A stretch of 64,000 nt of DNA from Rhizocola hellebori (GTDB lineage Bacteria; Actinomycetota; Actinomycetes; Mycobacteriales; Micromonosporaceae). Numbering within the stretch: position 1 is the stretch's first letter; every line of letters begins with the position of its first letter. The position numbers and the translations under genes are program-made. Under the pieces are notes generated by a model. It was not told the origin of the DNA. It was given only the letters and a program-made list of their open reading frames with translations, and did no database searches. Positions 17,995 to 26,301 of the stretch are shown in pieces. The DNA lies in assembly GCF_016862955.1 (NCBI RefSeq), contig NZ_BONY01000034.1, forward strand, positions 31,698 to 95,697, given 5' to 3'.

Positions 17995-19059
17995 TTAGCC
18001 GCGCGCTGAGGCCCGGTCCGTGGTTTCCGCGCCCTGTCTAGACATCACCCCTGTTACCGGCGGCCCGGCTGCGAAGCCCTGCCGAAAGCGGCCTGGTGAC
18101 ATGCTGGTCCAGGAACGGAAAGCCCGGTAGAACGAGGCCGGATCGCCGAATCCGAGCAGGAAGGCGATCTCGGCGTCGCTGTACGACGTGGTGCTGAGGT
18201 AACTGCGGGCATGATCTTGTCGTACCTGGTCGAGCAGTTGCCGGAATGAGGTGCCGTGTTCGAGCAGCAGCCGCTGCAATGAGCGCGTGCTCGTCGCGAG
18301 GTCGCGGGCGACCGCGTCGACTGTCGGTCGGGCCGAGGGCAGCCGCCGCGCGATCGCCGAGCGCACCTGCTCGATCTGCCCGTCGGCTTGCGGGGTGTTG
18401 GCCTCCAGGTAGGGCAGCAGCGCCCGAAGCAGCGCCGGATTATGGTTGGCGAGCGGAAGGTCAAGGTCGGCGGCGGCGAGCACGATAGCGTTGTGTGGCG
18501 TGCCGAGTTGGATCGGGCAGCGGTAGTAAGCCGCGTGAACACCCGGGGCGTCCAGCGTCGGTGTCGCCAGTTGTATCCGCAGTGGTGAGCCGATCGCTAC
18601 CCGCCTGGCGACTTCGGTGAGGAACGCAAGTTCCGCGTCGACGAGGGCCTGCGGCGGCGGTCGCACATCGGCCGGCCAGCGGTAGGTCACCGTCGCCTCG
18701 CCCGCGGCAGGGCCGGCCCTGAGGTCGACGTCCTCGGGGCTGAGGATGCGTTTGTATCGGGTGACAGTCTGGATCGCCTCGCCGAGGGTGGCGCAGCTGA
18801 ACACGGCCAGGAAGTACGGTTCGGTGAAGTCCGCCCGGACCGCGCGGGCCAGCGCGATCCCGATGCCTGGATCGTCGCTGACCTTGCCGATCGCCTGCCA
18901 CAACTCGAAGTAGGCGTAGACGGGCAGCGCGATACCGGGTGTGGCGAACAGGTCGGGTGGCAGACCGGCCAGGGCGAGCACCTGCCCTGGAGCCACCGCG
19001 CAGGCCTGTAGCGCGGGTTCCAGTCCGATCGGGACCTTACATCTGGTACGTGGTGTCAT
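17995..19059 (-). CDS. AraC-family transcriptional regulator (OruR/arabinose-binding N-domain type)
   Basis: A 354-residue regulator. The N-terminal two-thirds match the AraC_binding_2-like sensor of this subgroup (ELWQAIGKVSDDPGIGIALA, VFSCATLGEAIQTVTRYKRI). The C-terminal HTH is complete: TVDAVARDLATSTRSLQRLL in the first helix pair and SDAEIAFLLGFGDPASFYRA then FRSWTSMSPGRFRQ in the second. It is the last gene of a three-gene minus-strand unit: its start overlaps the end of the upstream membrane-protein gene by 23 bp. It probably controls this small operon in response to a hydrophobic or small-molecule signal. The ligand is unknown. Confidence 0.85.
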   Translation of the reverse strand: MTPRTRCKVPIGLEPALQACAVAPGQVLALAGLPPDLFATPGIALPVYAYFELWQAIGKVSDDPGIGIALARAVRADFTEPYFLAVFSCATLGEAIQTVTRYKRILSPEDVDLRAGPAAGEATVTYRWPADVRPPPQALVDAELAFLTEVARRVAIGSPLRIQLATPTLDAPGVHAAYYRCPIQLGTPHNAIVLAAADLDLPLANHNPALLRALLPYLEANTPQADGQIEQVRSAIARRLPSARPTVDAVARDLATSTRSLQRLLLEHGTSFRQLLDQVRQDHARSYLSTTSYSDAEIAFLLGFGDPASFYRAFRSWTSMSPGRFRQGFAAGPPVTGVMSRQGAETTDRASARG

Positions 19060-19453
19060 GACCTCGACTTGCGTGAATTCCCAGGATGAGCAGGATCCCG
19101 ATCAGATAGTGGGTCGGGATCGCCACGAGCACCCCGGCCTTGGCCTGAGCGGTGGCGAAGACACCTGGAATGGTAAGCCATACCACCCAGTCAACGGTCG
19201 CGCTGGCAAGTTGGTAGAACGCCAGACATCCGGCGACCCCCCGGTGCGGGCGCTTCCGCAGGACCCAGGCCACGAGAGCCTGGCTGGCAAGAGCCATCGC
19301 CATCAGCTTGACCACCCACTGCCCGTCCGGGTTGATGTTCCATCCGGTGGCCTTGCCGATCACGCTCGGCGGGAGCAGGCCGACCAGGGCGTACATCATC
19401 TCCACCACGGCCACCAGCGTGAAGCCGAACCGTAGGTTGGTCAGCCGGCTCAT
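19037..19453 (-). CDS. Small multi-pass membrane protein
   Basis: A 138-residue protein with about four membrane helices: near residues 8-28 (FGFTLVAVVEMMYALVGLL), 48-66, 80-98 and 105-125 (AIPTHYLIGILLILGI). No known domain is evident, although the layout resembles DoxX-like or DUF4345-like small membrane proteins. It overlaps the neighbouring membrane gene by 4 bp (ATGA) and the AraC gene by 23 bp, so all three are translationally coupled. Confidence 0.7.
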   Translation of the reverse strand: MSRLTNLRFGFTLVAVVEMMYALVGLLPPSVIGKATGWNINPDGQWVVKLMAMALASQALVAWVLRKRPHRGVAGCLAFYQLASATVDWVVWLTIPGVFATAQAKAGVLVAIPTHYLIGILLILGIHASRGHDTTYQM

Positions 19454-19908
19454 GCCGCGGACCAGATCGGGTGCACGCGGTTACGGAGCAGATCGCCGTG
19501 GCTGCGCCGCAACACATACGGCAGACCGAAGATCGTGACGAGGGCGAGCGGGATGTCACCGATAGCCAGAACCATCACGAACGCCCCGGCTTGGTCGGGC
19601 AGATCCAAGGTGAACACCGCGACTACGAAGATCAGCCGGACGATCCCGTTCCAGTACGGGAACGCACCGAACCGTTGCAGGTCCACCGACGACAGCACCA
19701 GCACAATACCGGCGAACAACCCGACCAGCGAAGGCAACCAGACCCAGAAGGCGATGGTGGGTGTACGCAGGCCGATCTTCTCAGGTACGCCGGGGGTCAG
19801 GAAAACCGCTATGGCACTGGCGTTGTAGACGCCCGCGACTCGCACAAACCAGGTCATGAAACGCATGCGGTAAATGCTCGGTCCGCCGGGCAGCCCGAAC
19901 AACGACAT
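19450..19908 (-). CDS. Small multi-pass membrane protein, first gene of the AraC operon
   Basis: A 152-residue protein with about four predicted membrane helices (for example FWVWLPSLVGLFAGIVLVL and LIFVVAVFTLDLPDQAGAFV with VMVLAIGDIPLALVTIF). The start could be ATG at 19908 or the internal ATG at 19866, and no strong ribosome site separates them. With the next gene it may form a two-subunit membrane complex, as suggested by the ATGA overlap. Function unknown. Confidence 0.65.
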   Translation of the reverse strand: MSLFGLPGGPSIYRMRFMTWFVRVAGVYNASAIAVFLTPGVPEKIGLRTPTIAFWVWLPSLVGLFAGIVLVLSSVDLQRFGAFPYWNGIVRLIFVVAVFTLDLPDQAGAFVMVLAIGDIPLALVTIFGLPYVLRRSHGDLLRNRVHPIWSAA

Positions 19909-20027
19909 AGTCCGCCATACCGGTTGCGAAACCCGCCAAATCCTCCGGATGATCGCAACAGATTTCGGATGCTGTCCTCGGTTTCAGGAGCAGCCGCGGG
20001 ATCTCGCCATAACCATGGCTCGATGGG

Positions 20028-20411
20028 TCAACGGCGGCGCAGCGGCGACTCGTCGCCCACCAGCCACAGATGCCCATACGGATCAAAGAAACCCCCTTGC
20101 CGATGGGTACCCCACGGCGCCTGATGATCCCGAACCGGATCATGGTAGTCCGCCCCCGCAGCCGCGGCACCGCTGGCAAACGAGTCCGGATCGTCCACGA
20201 ACACTTCGACCCGCACCGTCGTGGTGCCCAGCTCAACCGGGCTCTCCCAGCCGTTACCTTCCGGCTGCGCCAGAAAAAACGGCGCCCCTCCAACCTCCAG
20301 ACCAATAACCGAACCGAGGTTCCACAGCTCGGTGGCACCCAAAGCACGTTGGTACCAGGCAGATGCCGCCACAGCGTCCGGCACCGCAAGCATCACAGAG
20401 ATGGTGGTCAC
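20028..20411 (-). CDS. VOC-superfamily (glyoxalase-like) protein
   Basis: A 127-residue protein with a paired beta-alpha-beta-beta-beta layout: VMLAVPDAVAASAWYQRALG, then VGGAPFFLAQPEG, VRVEVFVDDPDSFASGAAAA and GFFDPYGHLWLVGDE. The FFDPYGHLW motif is the usual end of VOC domains and supplies a metal ligand region. Likely roles include detoxification or antibiotic binding. The GTG at 20411 was taken as start because the fold begins directly after it. Confidence 0.8.
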   Translation of the reverse strand: MTTISVMLAVPDAVAASAWYQRALGATELWNLGSVIGLEVGGAPFFLAQPEGNGWESPVELGTTTVRVEVFVDDPDSFASGAAAAGADYHDPVRDHQAPWGTHRQGGFFDPYGHLWLVGDESPLRRR

Positions 20412-20934
20412 GAGCCACACGATACGCGTCGTGACCCACACCGTCCCGCATCCACCGGGTAAGTGCCGGGATGAACGCACAGGACGGGACTCGGCGACGC
20501 CCCCTCATCTTTGGCAAGTCTGCGCCTTCGCTTTGCACTGACGGCTGAGATCGCTTATACGATCAGGGCGACGCGAGGCGGCGGCACCGCCCGAACCGTC
20601 CGGTGACCGCTCCGGTGTGAGACGAGTCCGCAGAGCGGGGCCTCATGAGACGTGTACCAGAGACCGCGATTACCGACGTGGCGCTCAGAGCTGATCGCTG
20701 CCGGATCCCTCATCGCACGGCACAAGTCCGGTGACCACGCACGAACGCGCCGACGCAACTGGCTCTGCGTGAAGTCATGTGGCGGCGAAGATAACCGCCC
20801 GCCCGGCAGCGGCGGCCCGATCGTGGAACGCTTGCAGATCGGTGAAACCGTCCCAGGTGTACTCGAAGTCCGCATCATCACCTGCGCCGTGATAGTCGGG
20901 GTCCGTCACCACGATGACATGCCAGCCAATCTTC
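20412..20934. other. Intergenic stretch with one doubtful small reading frame
   Basis: No confident gene. On the minus strand, 20775 to about 20935 reads WHVIVVTDPDYHG, DFEYTWDGFTDLQAF and HDRAAAAGRAVIFAAT, which looks protein-like, but it lacks a clear start and runs into the end of the NB-ARC gene. It may be the tail of a lost gene. Confidence 0.3.
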
Positions 20935-23547
20935 CTATTCGACTTCGGGAGGGTTATATGTGGCGTCTGCGGCCGCAGCTGCTTGCCGGTGTGTGCGGGC
21001 CTCGGCATCGCGGCCGCCTGCTTCGAGAGCTGCGGCTATTCCTAGGTGTGCGCGGACTCTCTGATGTGTGTCGTTAATGTCGGTCGCATTTCGCAACGCC
21101 AGCTGATGATATCTGAGCGCTTCGTCGAAGCGTTCTTGTCGTTGGTATGCCATTCCAAGTTCGTTGAGCGTGTCACATTCTGCTGCCGCATTGGCGATCT
21201 GGGTCGCGATGGCGAGTGCCTGCTCGAGGTAAGCGATGGCCGTGTCGTGGGATTCAAGGCGAGAATGGGCGTTCCCAATGCTTCGCATTGCGTCGATCAT
21301 GCCCACTCGATCATCTACCTGCCGTGCGATGGTGAGCGCTCGGTGGTAATGGTCGAGTGCTTTGATGGTATGTCCGGTCAACGAGTACACGACTCCAGTA
21401 CTTTGCAAAATGTTACCTTCGATGAGCCGGTTTCCGATGCTCTGGGTGATAGTGAGAGCCCGTTCCAGGTGGCTTAAGGCTTCGTCATAGCTTTCCAGCT
21501 CGCGGAGGATAATGCCGATGTTGTGCAAGGCGATGCCCTCTCTACTGGCGTCGCCGAGCTCCGCAACGATGGCGAGGGCTTGCTGATAGTGCTCAAGCGC
21601 CTGATCGTGTTTGCGTTGGTGCCGATAGACGTTGCCGAGATTGTTCAACGTGTCGGATTCTCCGGCTCGATCGCCGATCTGCTGGCGGATGGGCAAGGCC
21701 TGCTGGTAGTAGGCGATAGCACGGCTGCGATGTCCGACTCGGGAGTGAATGCGCCCAAGGTTGTGCAATGTCAATGCCTCGGTGTAACGGTCACCACGGT
21801 CGATCGCGGCTTGTAAGGCGTGGCTATGAATCGCGAGGCCATCGATGTAGTGGGCGCCGGTATCGAGGTAACGCCGCAACACCGCAGCAAGGTGGCATGC
21901 ATGGGCTGGCCAGCCGTGAGAGGCCGCGTGGATGGTGATGGCCACGAGGTTGGCGCGCTCGTTGTCTAACCATGTCTTTGCCTGGGCAGATTCGAACGGC
22001 AGCCGGAATGGCGCACGAGCGTGGGGAATGTGTGGTCGCTGGTGCCGTTCATGCGGGTACAGCACGTCCATCGCGGCCGCCGCTGCCGACAGGTAATAGT
22101 CGAAAAGTCCTTCCAGCGCAGCACGAGTATCGGTTTCGACGTCTTCTTCGGCCACGCGTTCGGCACCGTAGACCCGTAGCAGGTCATGCATGGTGAACCG
22201 GTCTGCCACCGTGAACTGCACGAGATGGGCCCGCGCAAGTGCGGCGACGGCATGCTGTGATTGGTCGAGGCTCATACCGGCCAGATGGGCTACCGCATAG
22301 AAATCGCCATCGACACATGGGCTTATGCCAAGCAGGCGAAACGCCCGTGCAGGGCCGGCAGGTAGGTGACGATATGACCAGGAGAACACTGCCCTCACCG
22401 CGGTTCGCTCGTCACCGCCGGCCGTGAGTAGATCAAGCCGCCGTCGGTCAACTGCAAGATCGCGCCATAGGTCGGCGAGGCTGACCTGTGGCTGGGCAAT
22501 CGCCAGCTCGGCACCAACCCGTATCGCCAGTGGTAGCCGAACGCACAGTTCAACAAATGCCGTAGCCGCTGCAGGATCTGCGTCCACTCGCGCGCCAAGC
22601 AAGGACCGTAACAGGTCAACGGCATCGGGAAGCGGAAGGACATCCAGATCGATTCGCTGAGCGCCATCACGCGCCACCAAGCCGGCCAGGCTGTCGCGGC
22701 TAGTGACCACCACCAGGCATGTGGGAGTGCCGGGTAACAATGGCCGAACCTGTTCCGGCGAATGGGCGTTGTCGAGAACCAACAATGTTCGCCGTCCCGC
22801 CAACGCCGTTCTGAGGTAGGCCGAGCGCTCCGCCGGATCCAGCGGCACGTTCCTCTCCTCGATCCTGAGAGCACGAAGCAGGCCACCCAGGGCGTCATCG
22901 ACCGACATCGGCTGATCACGGTCGTATCCGCGTAGATCCACGTAGAGCTGACCATCGGGGAAATGCCCACATACGCTGTGCGCCCAGTGTACCGCCAGGG
23001 CAGTCTTTCCAACCCCGGCCATCCCCGACAAGACCGAAATCGTCAACGCTGAAGAACCCTGCTGAGCCTTCGCCAGGGCCTGACTCAACGCAGCGAGTTC
23101 CCCGGCACGCCCGACGAATCCGAGCACATCCGGTAGAAGCGAGCGGGGAACCACGCGGAGCGGACCATTCTCGTCGCCACCCGCGGCGAGCACCTGATCC
23201 GTGCGCCGAGCCCTCTCTAGGACGTCGCCGAGGAAGCCATGCTCCCGACGCCAGAATTCGAGATCCACCGACACCGACAGCAATCGGCCCCGCTCACGCG
23301 CATACCGTTTACACTCCATGACAAATGCCTGAACAAATGTCCAAGATGGAACAGTCTTGGTTTTTGCACGTAAAATCTCAGATATCCGCGACTTACTGGG
23401 CAATCCGCCTCGTTTAGCCAACGCGTCCAGGGTCGGACCGCCCGCCTCCAAGTGCAGCTGCCGCAGCCGATCGCAGAACGCCCGCAGTTCAGGTTCCCGA
23501 GCCTCTCTAACCCGCGCCAAATAAGCCACATAGTCATCGTCCGGCAT
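20935..23547 (-). CDS. XRE-NB-ARC-TPR (STAND) regulator
   Basis: An 870-residue signal-transducing ATPase. Residues about 20-75 form an XRE-like helix-turn-helix region (LDALAKRGGLPSKSRISEIL). The NB-ARC ATPase follows: P-loop GMAGVGKTALA (about 175-185), Walker B RTLLVLDNAHS and the sensor VVVTSRDSL. A winged-helix stretch (FRLLGISPC, DRFTMHDLLRVYGAE) follows. The C-terminal half is TPR: repeats such as GDRYTEALTLHNLGRIHS, KHDQALEHYQQALAI and SYDEALSHLERALTI. Such proteins act as NLR-like switches that oligomerise upon ligand binding. The start codon lies inside a tandem 10-bp repeat. Target genes unknown. Confidence 0.88.
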   Translation of the reverse strand: MPDDDYVAYLARVREAREPELRAFCDRLRQLHLEAGGPTLDALAKRGGLPSKSRISEILRAKTKTVPSWTFVQAFVMECKRYARERGRLLSVSVDLEFWRREHGFLGDVLERARRTDQVLAAGGDENGPLRVVPRSLLPDVLGFVGRAGELAALSQALAKAQQGSSALTISVLSGMAGVGKTALAVHWAHSVCGHFPDGQLYVDLRGYDRDQPMSVDDALGGLLRALRIEERNVPLDPAERSAYLRTALAGRRTLLVLDNAHSPEQVRPLLPGTPTCLVVVTSRDSLAGLVARDGAQRIDLDVLPLPDAVDLLRSLLGARVDADPAAATAFVELCVRLPLAIRVGAELAIAQPQVSLADLWRDLAVDRRRLDLLTAGGDERTAVRAVFSWSYRHLPAGPARAFRLLGISPCVDGDFYAVAHLAGMSLDQSQHAVAALARAHLVQFTVADRFTMHDLLRVYGAERVAEEDVETDTRAALEGLFDYYLSAAAAAMDVLYPHERHQRPHIPHARAPFRLPFESAQAKTWLDNERANLVAITIHAASHGWPAHACHLAAVLRRYLDTGAHYIDGLAIHSHALQAAIDRGDRYTEALTLHNLGRIHSRVGHRSRAIAYYQQALPIRQQIGDRAGESDTLNNLGNVYRHQRKHDQALEHYQQALAIVAELGDASREGIALHNIGIILRELESYDEALSHLERALTITQSIGNRLIEGNILQSTGVVYSLTGHTIKALDHYHRALTIARQVDDRVGMIDAMRSIGNAHSRLESHDTAIAYLEQALAIATQIANAAAECDTLNELGMAYQRQERFDEALRYHQLALRNATDINDTHQRVRAHLGIAAALEAGGRDAEARTHRQAAAAADATYNPPEVE

Positions 23548-23573
23548 CTGGCAGCATCTGGCATCATCTCGCA
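23544..23573. promoter_or_regulatory. Three tandem decamers overlapping the start codon of the NB-ARC regulator
   Basis: GCATCTGGCA occurs perfectly twice (23544-23553, 23554-23563), followed by the 8/10 match TCATCTCGCA (23564-23573). The first unit contains the ATG of the regulator gene. A one-turn tandem array there could be an autoregulatory site blocking translation or transcription. Confidence 0.4.
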
Positions 23574-23697
23574 GTCACTGCCATACAGCTGCAGCAATGC
23601 CCGACTTCTCCGACACAATCCGGCATCGCCATCCCTCCCGCGCGCCAAGGAGTCTGATGAGTACATAAGGTCACCTCGCAGCCCACCGGGAGAGGCA

Positions 23698-23919
23698 ATG
23701 GAAGCATGGGTGAACCTGTGCGCCGCAGCATTGCAACTTGCCGCCGCAGTTCTCACGATCTCAACACGTCCCCGGACCGATCGATCGCCGCCGTCGCGGC
23801 TCGAGGGCGAAGAACGAGATTCGCCGCCACCTGGACCAAATCATGGTCCGCTCAGCCGCGAACGCCGTCAACCAGGCCGGACCGCCCGGACTCCGCAATC
23901 CGGAGGGCTCGGAGCATAG
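23698..23919 (+). CDS. Small hypothetical protein, divergent from the NB-ARC regulator
   Basis: A possible 73-residue protein. It begins with a hydrophobic helix (MEAWVNLCAAALQLAAAVL) and is followed by a basic, proline-rich tail. GGGAGAGGCA lies right before the ATG. The last 12 residues are encoded by repeat copy C, which suggests that the tail is accidental. It could be a small membrane peptide paired with the divergent regulator, or may not be expressed. Confidence 0.35.
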   Translation: MEAWVNLCAAALQLAAAVLTISTRPRTDRSPPSRLEGEERDSPPPGPNHGPLSRERRQPGRTARTPQSGGLGA

Positions 23920-23934
23920 CGCTAAATAACTAGG
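23878..23934 (+). repeat. Dispersed hairpin repeat, copy C
   Basis: Third copy of the element at 5912 and 9197. It shares CCGGACTCCGCAATCC and GGAGGGCTCGGAG with copy B exactly, then CATAGCGCTAAATAACTAG where copies A and B have a TTGACTA end. The CTCCG-CAATC-CGGAG hairpin is intact. Confidence 0.6.
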
Positions 23935-23943
23935 TCACTAGAG

Positions 23944-24189
23944 TCAATTCGAATCGGCACCTTGCGCACCGCACGACGGCTTTGCTTGTCGGCGATGATC
24001 AGCTTCGCGGTACGACGCTAGCTGTTGCTCGGATTTGAGGAAGAAGGACGCCTTCAGCTGATCGTGCGAGCGATCGTCAGCGAAGTATCCGGTGCAGTGC
24101 TTGGAGCTCGCGACGCAATGCCAATGGCCAATGGCCCCTTTGTCGTTGAATTCTGGCAGAGGGGATTCGCCTGCCGCTGTGTCGCCCAA
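23944..24189 (-). CDS. Doubtful hypothetical protein, in frame after the TGA of the next gene
   Basis: An 81-residue reading with segments GAIGHWHCVASSKHCTGYF and SHDQLKASFFLKSEQQLASY. Its start would be TTG with no evident ribosome site. It is in the same frame as the upstream small membrane gene, and no other stop separates them apart from the TGA at 24238-24240. It may be the second half of a gene split by a nonsense mutation, or not a gene. Confidence 0.3.
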   Translation of the reverse strand: MGDTAAGESPLPEFNDKGAIGHWHCVASSKHCTGYFADDRSHDQLKASFFLKSEQQLASYREADHRRQAKPSCGAQGADSN

Positions 24190-24237
24190 ACTCGCTACTC
24201 GCAGATCCGCCGCAGAATAGTGCGACTCCCGCGCCCA

Positions 24238-24426
24238 TCACCGGCGTGCAGTCTTCGCGTCAAGCACCAGAAACACGGCAATCGCAAATGTCGCCGGTCC
24301 CGCCACGTCGGGGAGGCGCCAAGCGGCAATAGCCGCCATGGCAGAAGTCAGCGACATTACCAAGAGTCGCAACGAAATCCCGTCATTGTCCTTGCTGGTA
24401 GAGGAGCGAGGTCGCGCGGAAGGCAT
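24238..24426 (-). CDS. Small membrane protein
   Basis: A 62-residue protein with a basic, serine-rich start and two membrane helices, SLRLLVMSLTSAMAAIAAW and ATFAIAVFLVLDAK. GAGAAAGGCG lies just upstream of the ATG at 24426. Function unknown. The frame stays open for 98 codons after the TGA stop. Confidence 0.5.
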   Translation of the reverse strand: MPSARPRSSTSKDNDGISLRLLVMSLTSAMAAIAAWRLPDVAGPATFAIAVFLVLDAKTARR

Positions 24427-24617
24427 CGAACGCCTTTCTCGAAGTAGGTCGGACGGCGTCCGGAAGGCCGAACGCATCCTTACTGTCTAAAGGAAATGCG
24501 CGCTGACGTCTCACGAAATCAACAAGTTGTGGATGACTCGCCCGGCTGTCCACAGGCGACGCGGTGCAGTTGACATGCCTTCATACAGGTGAGTCTGCGT
24601 AGTGATCACCCGGGTTC

Positions 24618-24652
24618 CCGGAAGGGTCGGATCTTCCGGTGAACCTCACCGG
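24618..24652. promoter_or_regulatory. Overlapping inverted repeats upstream of the beta-propeller gene
   Basis: CCGGAAG (24618-24624) pairs with CTTCCGG (24633-24639), and CCGGTGA (24636-24642) pairs with TCACCGG (24646-24652). The two stems share four bases, so they exclude each other, as in a two-state RNA switch or attenuator. They lie 55-90 bp before the ATG. No known riboswitch class was recognised. Confidence 0.35.
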
Positions 24653-24706
24653 CGCGCTCCCCGTTGTGAACGAGAGACAGGCATCTATGACGCTTAGGAG
24701 GTAGAG

Positions 24707-26065
24707 ATGCGACACGCTGATTGGTCTCGGCCAGCGCGACGTCGCCTGGGGCGGCTCTGCGTCGCGGTAACGGCCGCGCTGCTCACCGTGATAGCGGTGT
24801 CGACCCCCGCTGCCGCGGCGACGGTGGTTACGCAGACGACTTGGGGAAGCATTAATAGGGAAGATGTCACGGCCGTCGCGGCAGCACCTGATGGCGGCTT
24901 CTATTTGACCGGCGCCACGACCATTCTGGGCGCAGGTGAGGAGCTATTTCTCGTCAAGATTGCGGCGGACGGGTCGCTGGCCTGGCAACGGAGCTGGAAG
25001 GCCACACCAAACGGGATCTACGAGGCCAACGACGTGACGGTAGCCTCGGACGGATCGGTCTACGTGACCGGCGTGTTTGCTCCGAACGGTACCCAAGCAG
25101 GCGACGTGCTTCTGTTGAAGTTCTCCGCGAATGGGGCGCTGATCTGGCAACGGATTTGGGACAGCGGCAATACCGAAACCGGTGAGGCCGTCGCTGTCGC
25201 CAGCGATGGCTCCATTTATGTGAGCGGCGGCGCGAACAGCCTCCACGAGCTGAGCCCGCTGATCCTGCTCCGCTTCGCACCCGACGGTACCCTCGTCTGG
25301 CAGCGGACATGGGCGAACGTCGCCTCGGGGGACGCGCTCGCGATCAGCCCTAACGGAAACATCCACGTCGCCGGGGTCGCCCCGAGACCCGACGGGACTT
25401 TCCATTGGGACATGGTTCTGCTGACGGTCACCCCGCAGGGAACGCTGCTATGGCAGCGCGATCTGGCCGCGGGCGACGTCGCCGACGCGCGCGGGGGCCT
25501 GACCGTGGCCCCCGATGGCTCGATCTACGTCGCCGGCGGGCTGCAGGCCATACAGAGCCAGACCGCCATCAACGACACGCTGATCACCAAGTTCAGCCCC
25601 ACCGGCTCGCTGACCTGGGTCGCCGCCTACGGCGGCAACAACGACGACTTCCCGGGCGGTGTCGTGGTGCTACCCAACGGCACACTGCTTGTCGGCGGCG
25701 TGTCGCAGAGCCCCTTTGTCGGCGGGCCATCGTTCGCTTACCTACTGCGCGTCGACACGAAAGGCAAGGGCATCGGCTGCAACAGCGTAGACGGGTCCGG
25801 GTTGGACGAGGGCGAGGATGTGGCGCTCGCCGCCAACCAAACCGTAGTGCTGGGCGCGACGACCACCAGCAGGCTGCCATTCACCTTGGGTAGCTGTCCA
25901 CAACAAACCAGGAACCTGAACTCCAGAATCACTACGACCACGAATCAGCTCGTGGGCGGCACCGGCGTGGTCGCCGACCCGAACGGCACCGTCTCCACAC
26001 CGGGTGGCACCGCACCGGGTCCGGGCGGGTTCGACGCCGCGCTGATAAGAGTCACCATTCCGTAA
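24707..26065 (+). CDS. Secreted beta-propeller (SBBP/WD-like repeat) protein
   Basis: A 452-residue protein with a long signal peptide (twin-arginine-like RRRLGRLCVAV, cleavage after AAA near residue 38). The rest consists of repeats of about 50 residues, each with a blade-like pattern, for example APDGGFYLTGATT with LFLVKIAADGSLAWQRSW, SDGSVYVTGVF with LLLKFSANGALIWQRIW, and PDGSIYVAGG with LITKFSPTGSLTW. This is the SBBP-type propeller, mostly a binding scaffold. The ATG at 24707 has a strong TAGGAGGTAGAG site. No enzymatic motif is seen. It is probably an extracellular binding protein. Confidence 0.8.
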   Translation: MRHADWSRPARRRLGRLCVAVTAALLTVIAVSTPAAAATVVTQTTWGSINREDVTAVAAAPDGGFYLTGATTILGAGEELFLVKIAADGSLAWQRSWKATPNGIYEANDVTVASDGSVYVTGVFAPNGTQAGDVLLLKFSANGALIWQRIWDSGNTETGEAVAVASDGSIYVSGGANSLHELSPLILLRFAPDGTLVWQRTWANVASGDALAISPNGNIHVAGVAPRPDGTFHWDMVLLTVTPQGTLLWQRDLAAGDVADARGGLTVAPDGSIYVAGGLQAIQSQTAINDTLITKFSPTGSLTWVAAYGGNNDDFPGGVVVLPNGTLLVGGVSQSPFVGGPSFAYLLRVDTKGKGIGCNSVDGSGLDEGEDVALAANQTVVLGATTTSRLPFTLGSCPQQTRNLNSRITTTTNQLVGGTGVVADPNGTVSTPGGTAPGPGGFDAALIRVTIP

Positions 26066-26301
26066 CAGATCTGATCATGAGCGGGGTGTTCGTGGATGTG
26101 TCCGCGCACCACGAACTCCCCCGCTGTGGCCAGCCGGATGGAAAGTTCGCTATTGTGAGCGGTTTTGCAGCCTTGGCCGTCTCCGCGCCCGCCGACCGCA
26201 ATGGCACAGGTATGGCATGCCGCTATCGGTCCTCATCAGGCGGTTGCCTAGGCTTGTCCTCACCAATCGAAGATCTCTGGTTGGGGTTGGGAGTTAGCAT
26301 C

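Noticed and set aside
24600..24706. c-di-AMP (ydaO-type) riboswitch before the propeller gene
   Set aside because: The leader has stems and a GGTGAA word, but the conserved blocks of that riboswitch class could not be found in order.
26077..26301. N-terminal extension of the DEAD-box helicase
   Set aside because: The frame is open from 26077, but the extra 75 residues are low in similarity to any helicase, and the Q-motif region begins right after the GTG at 26302.
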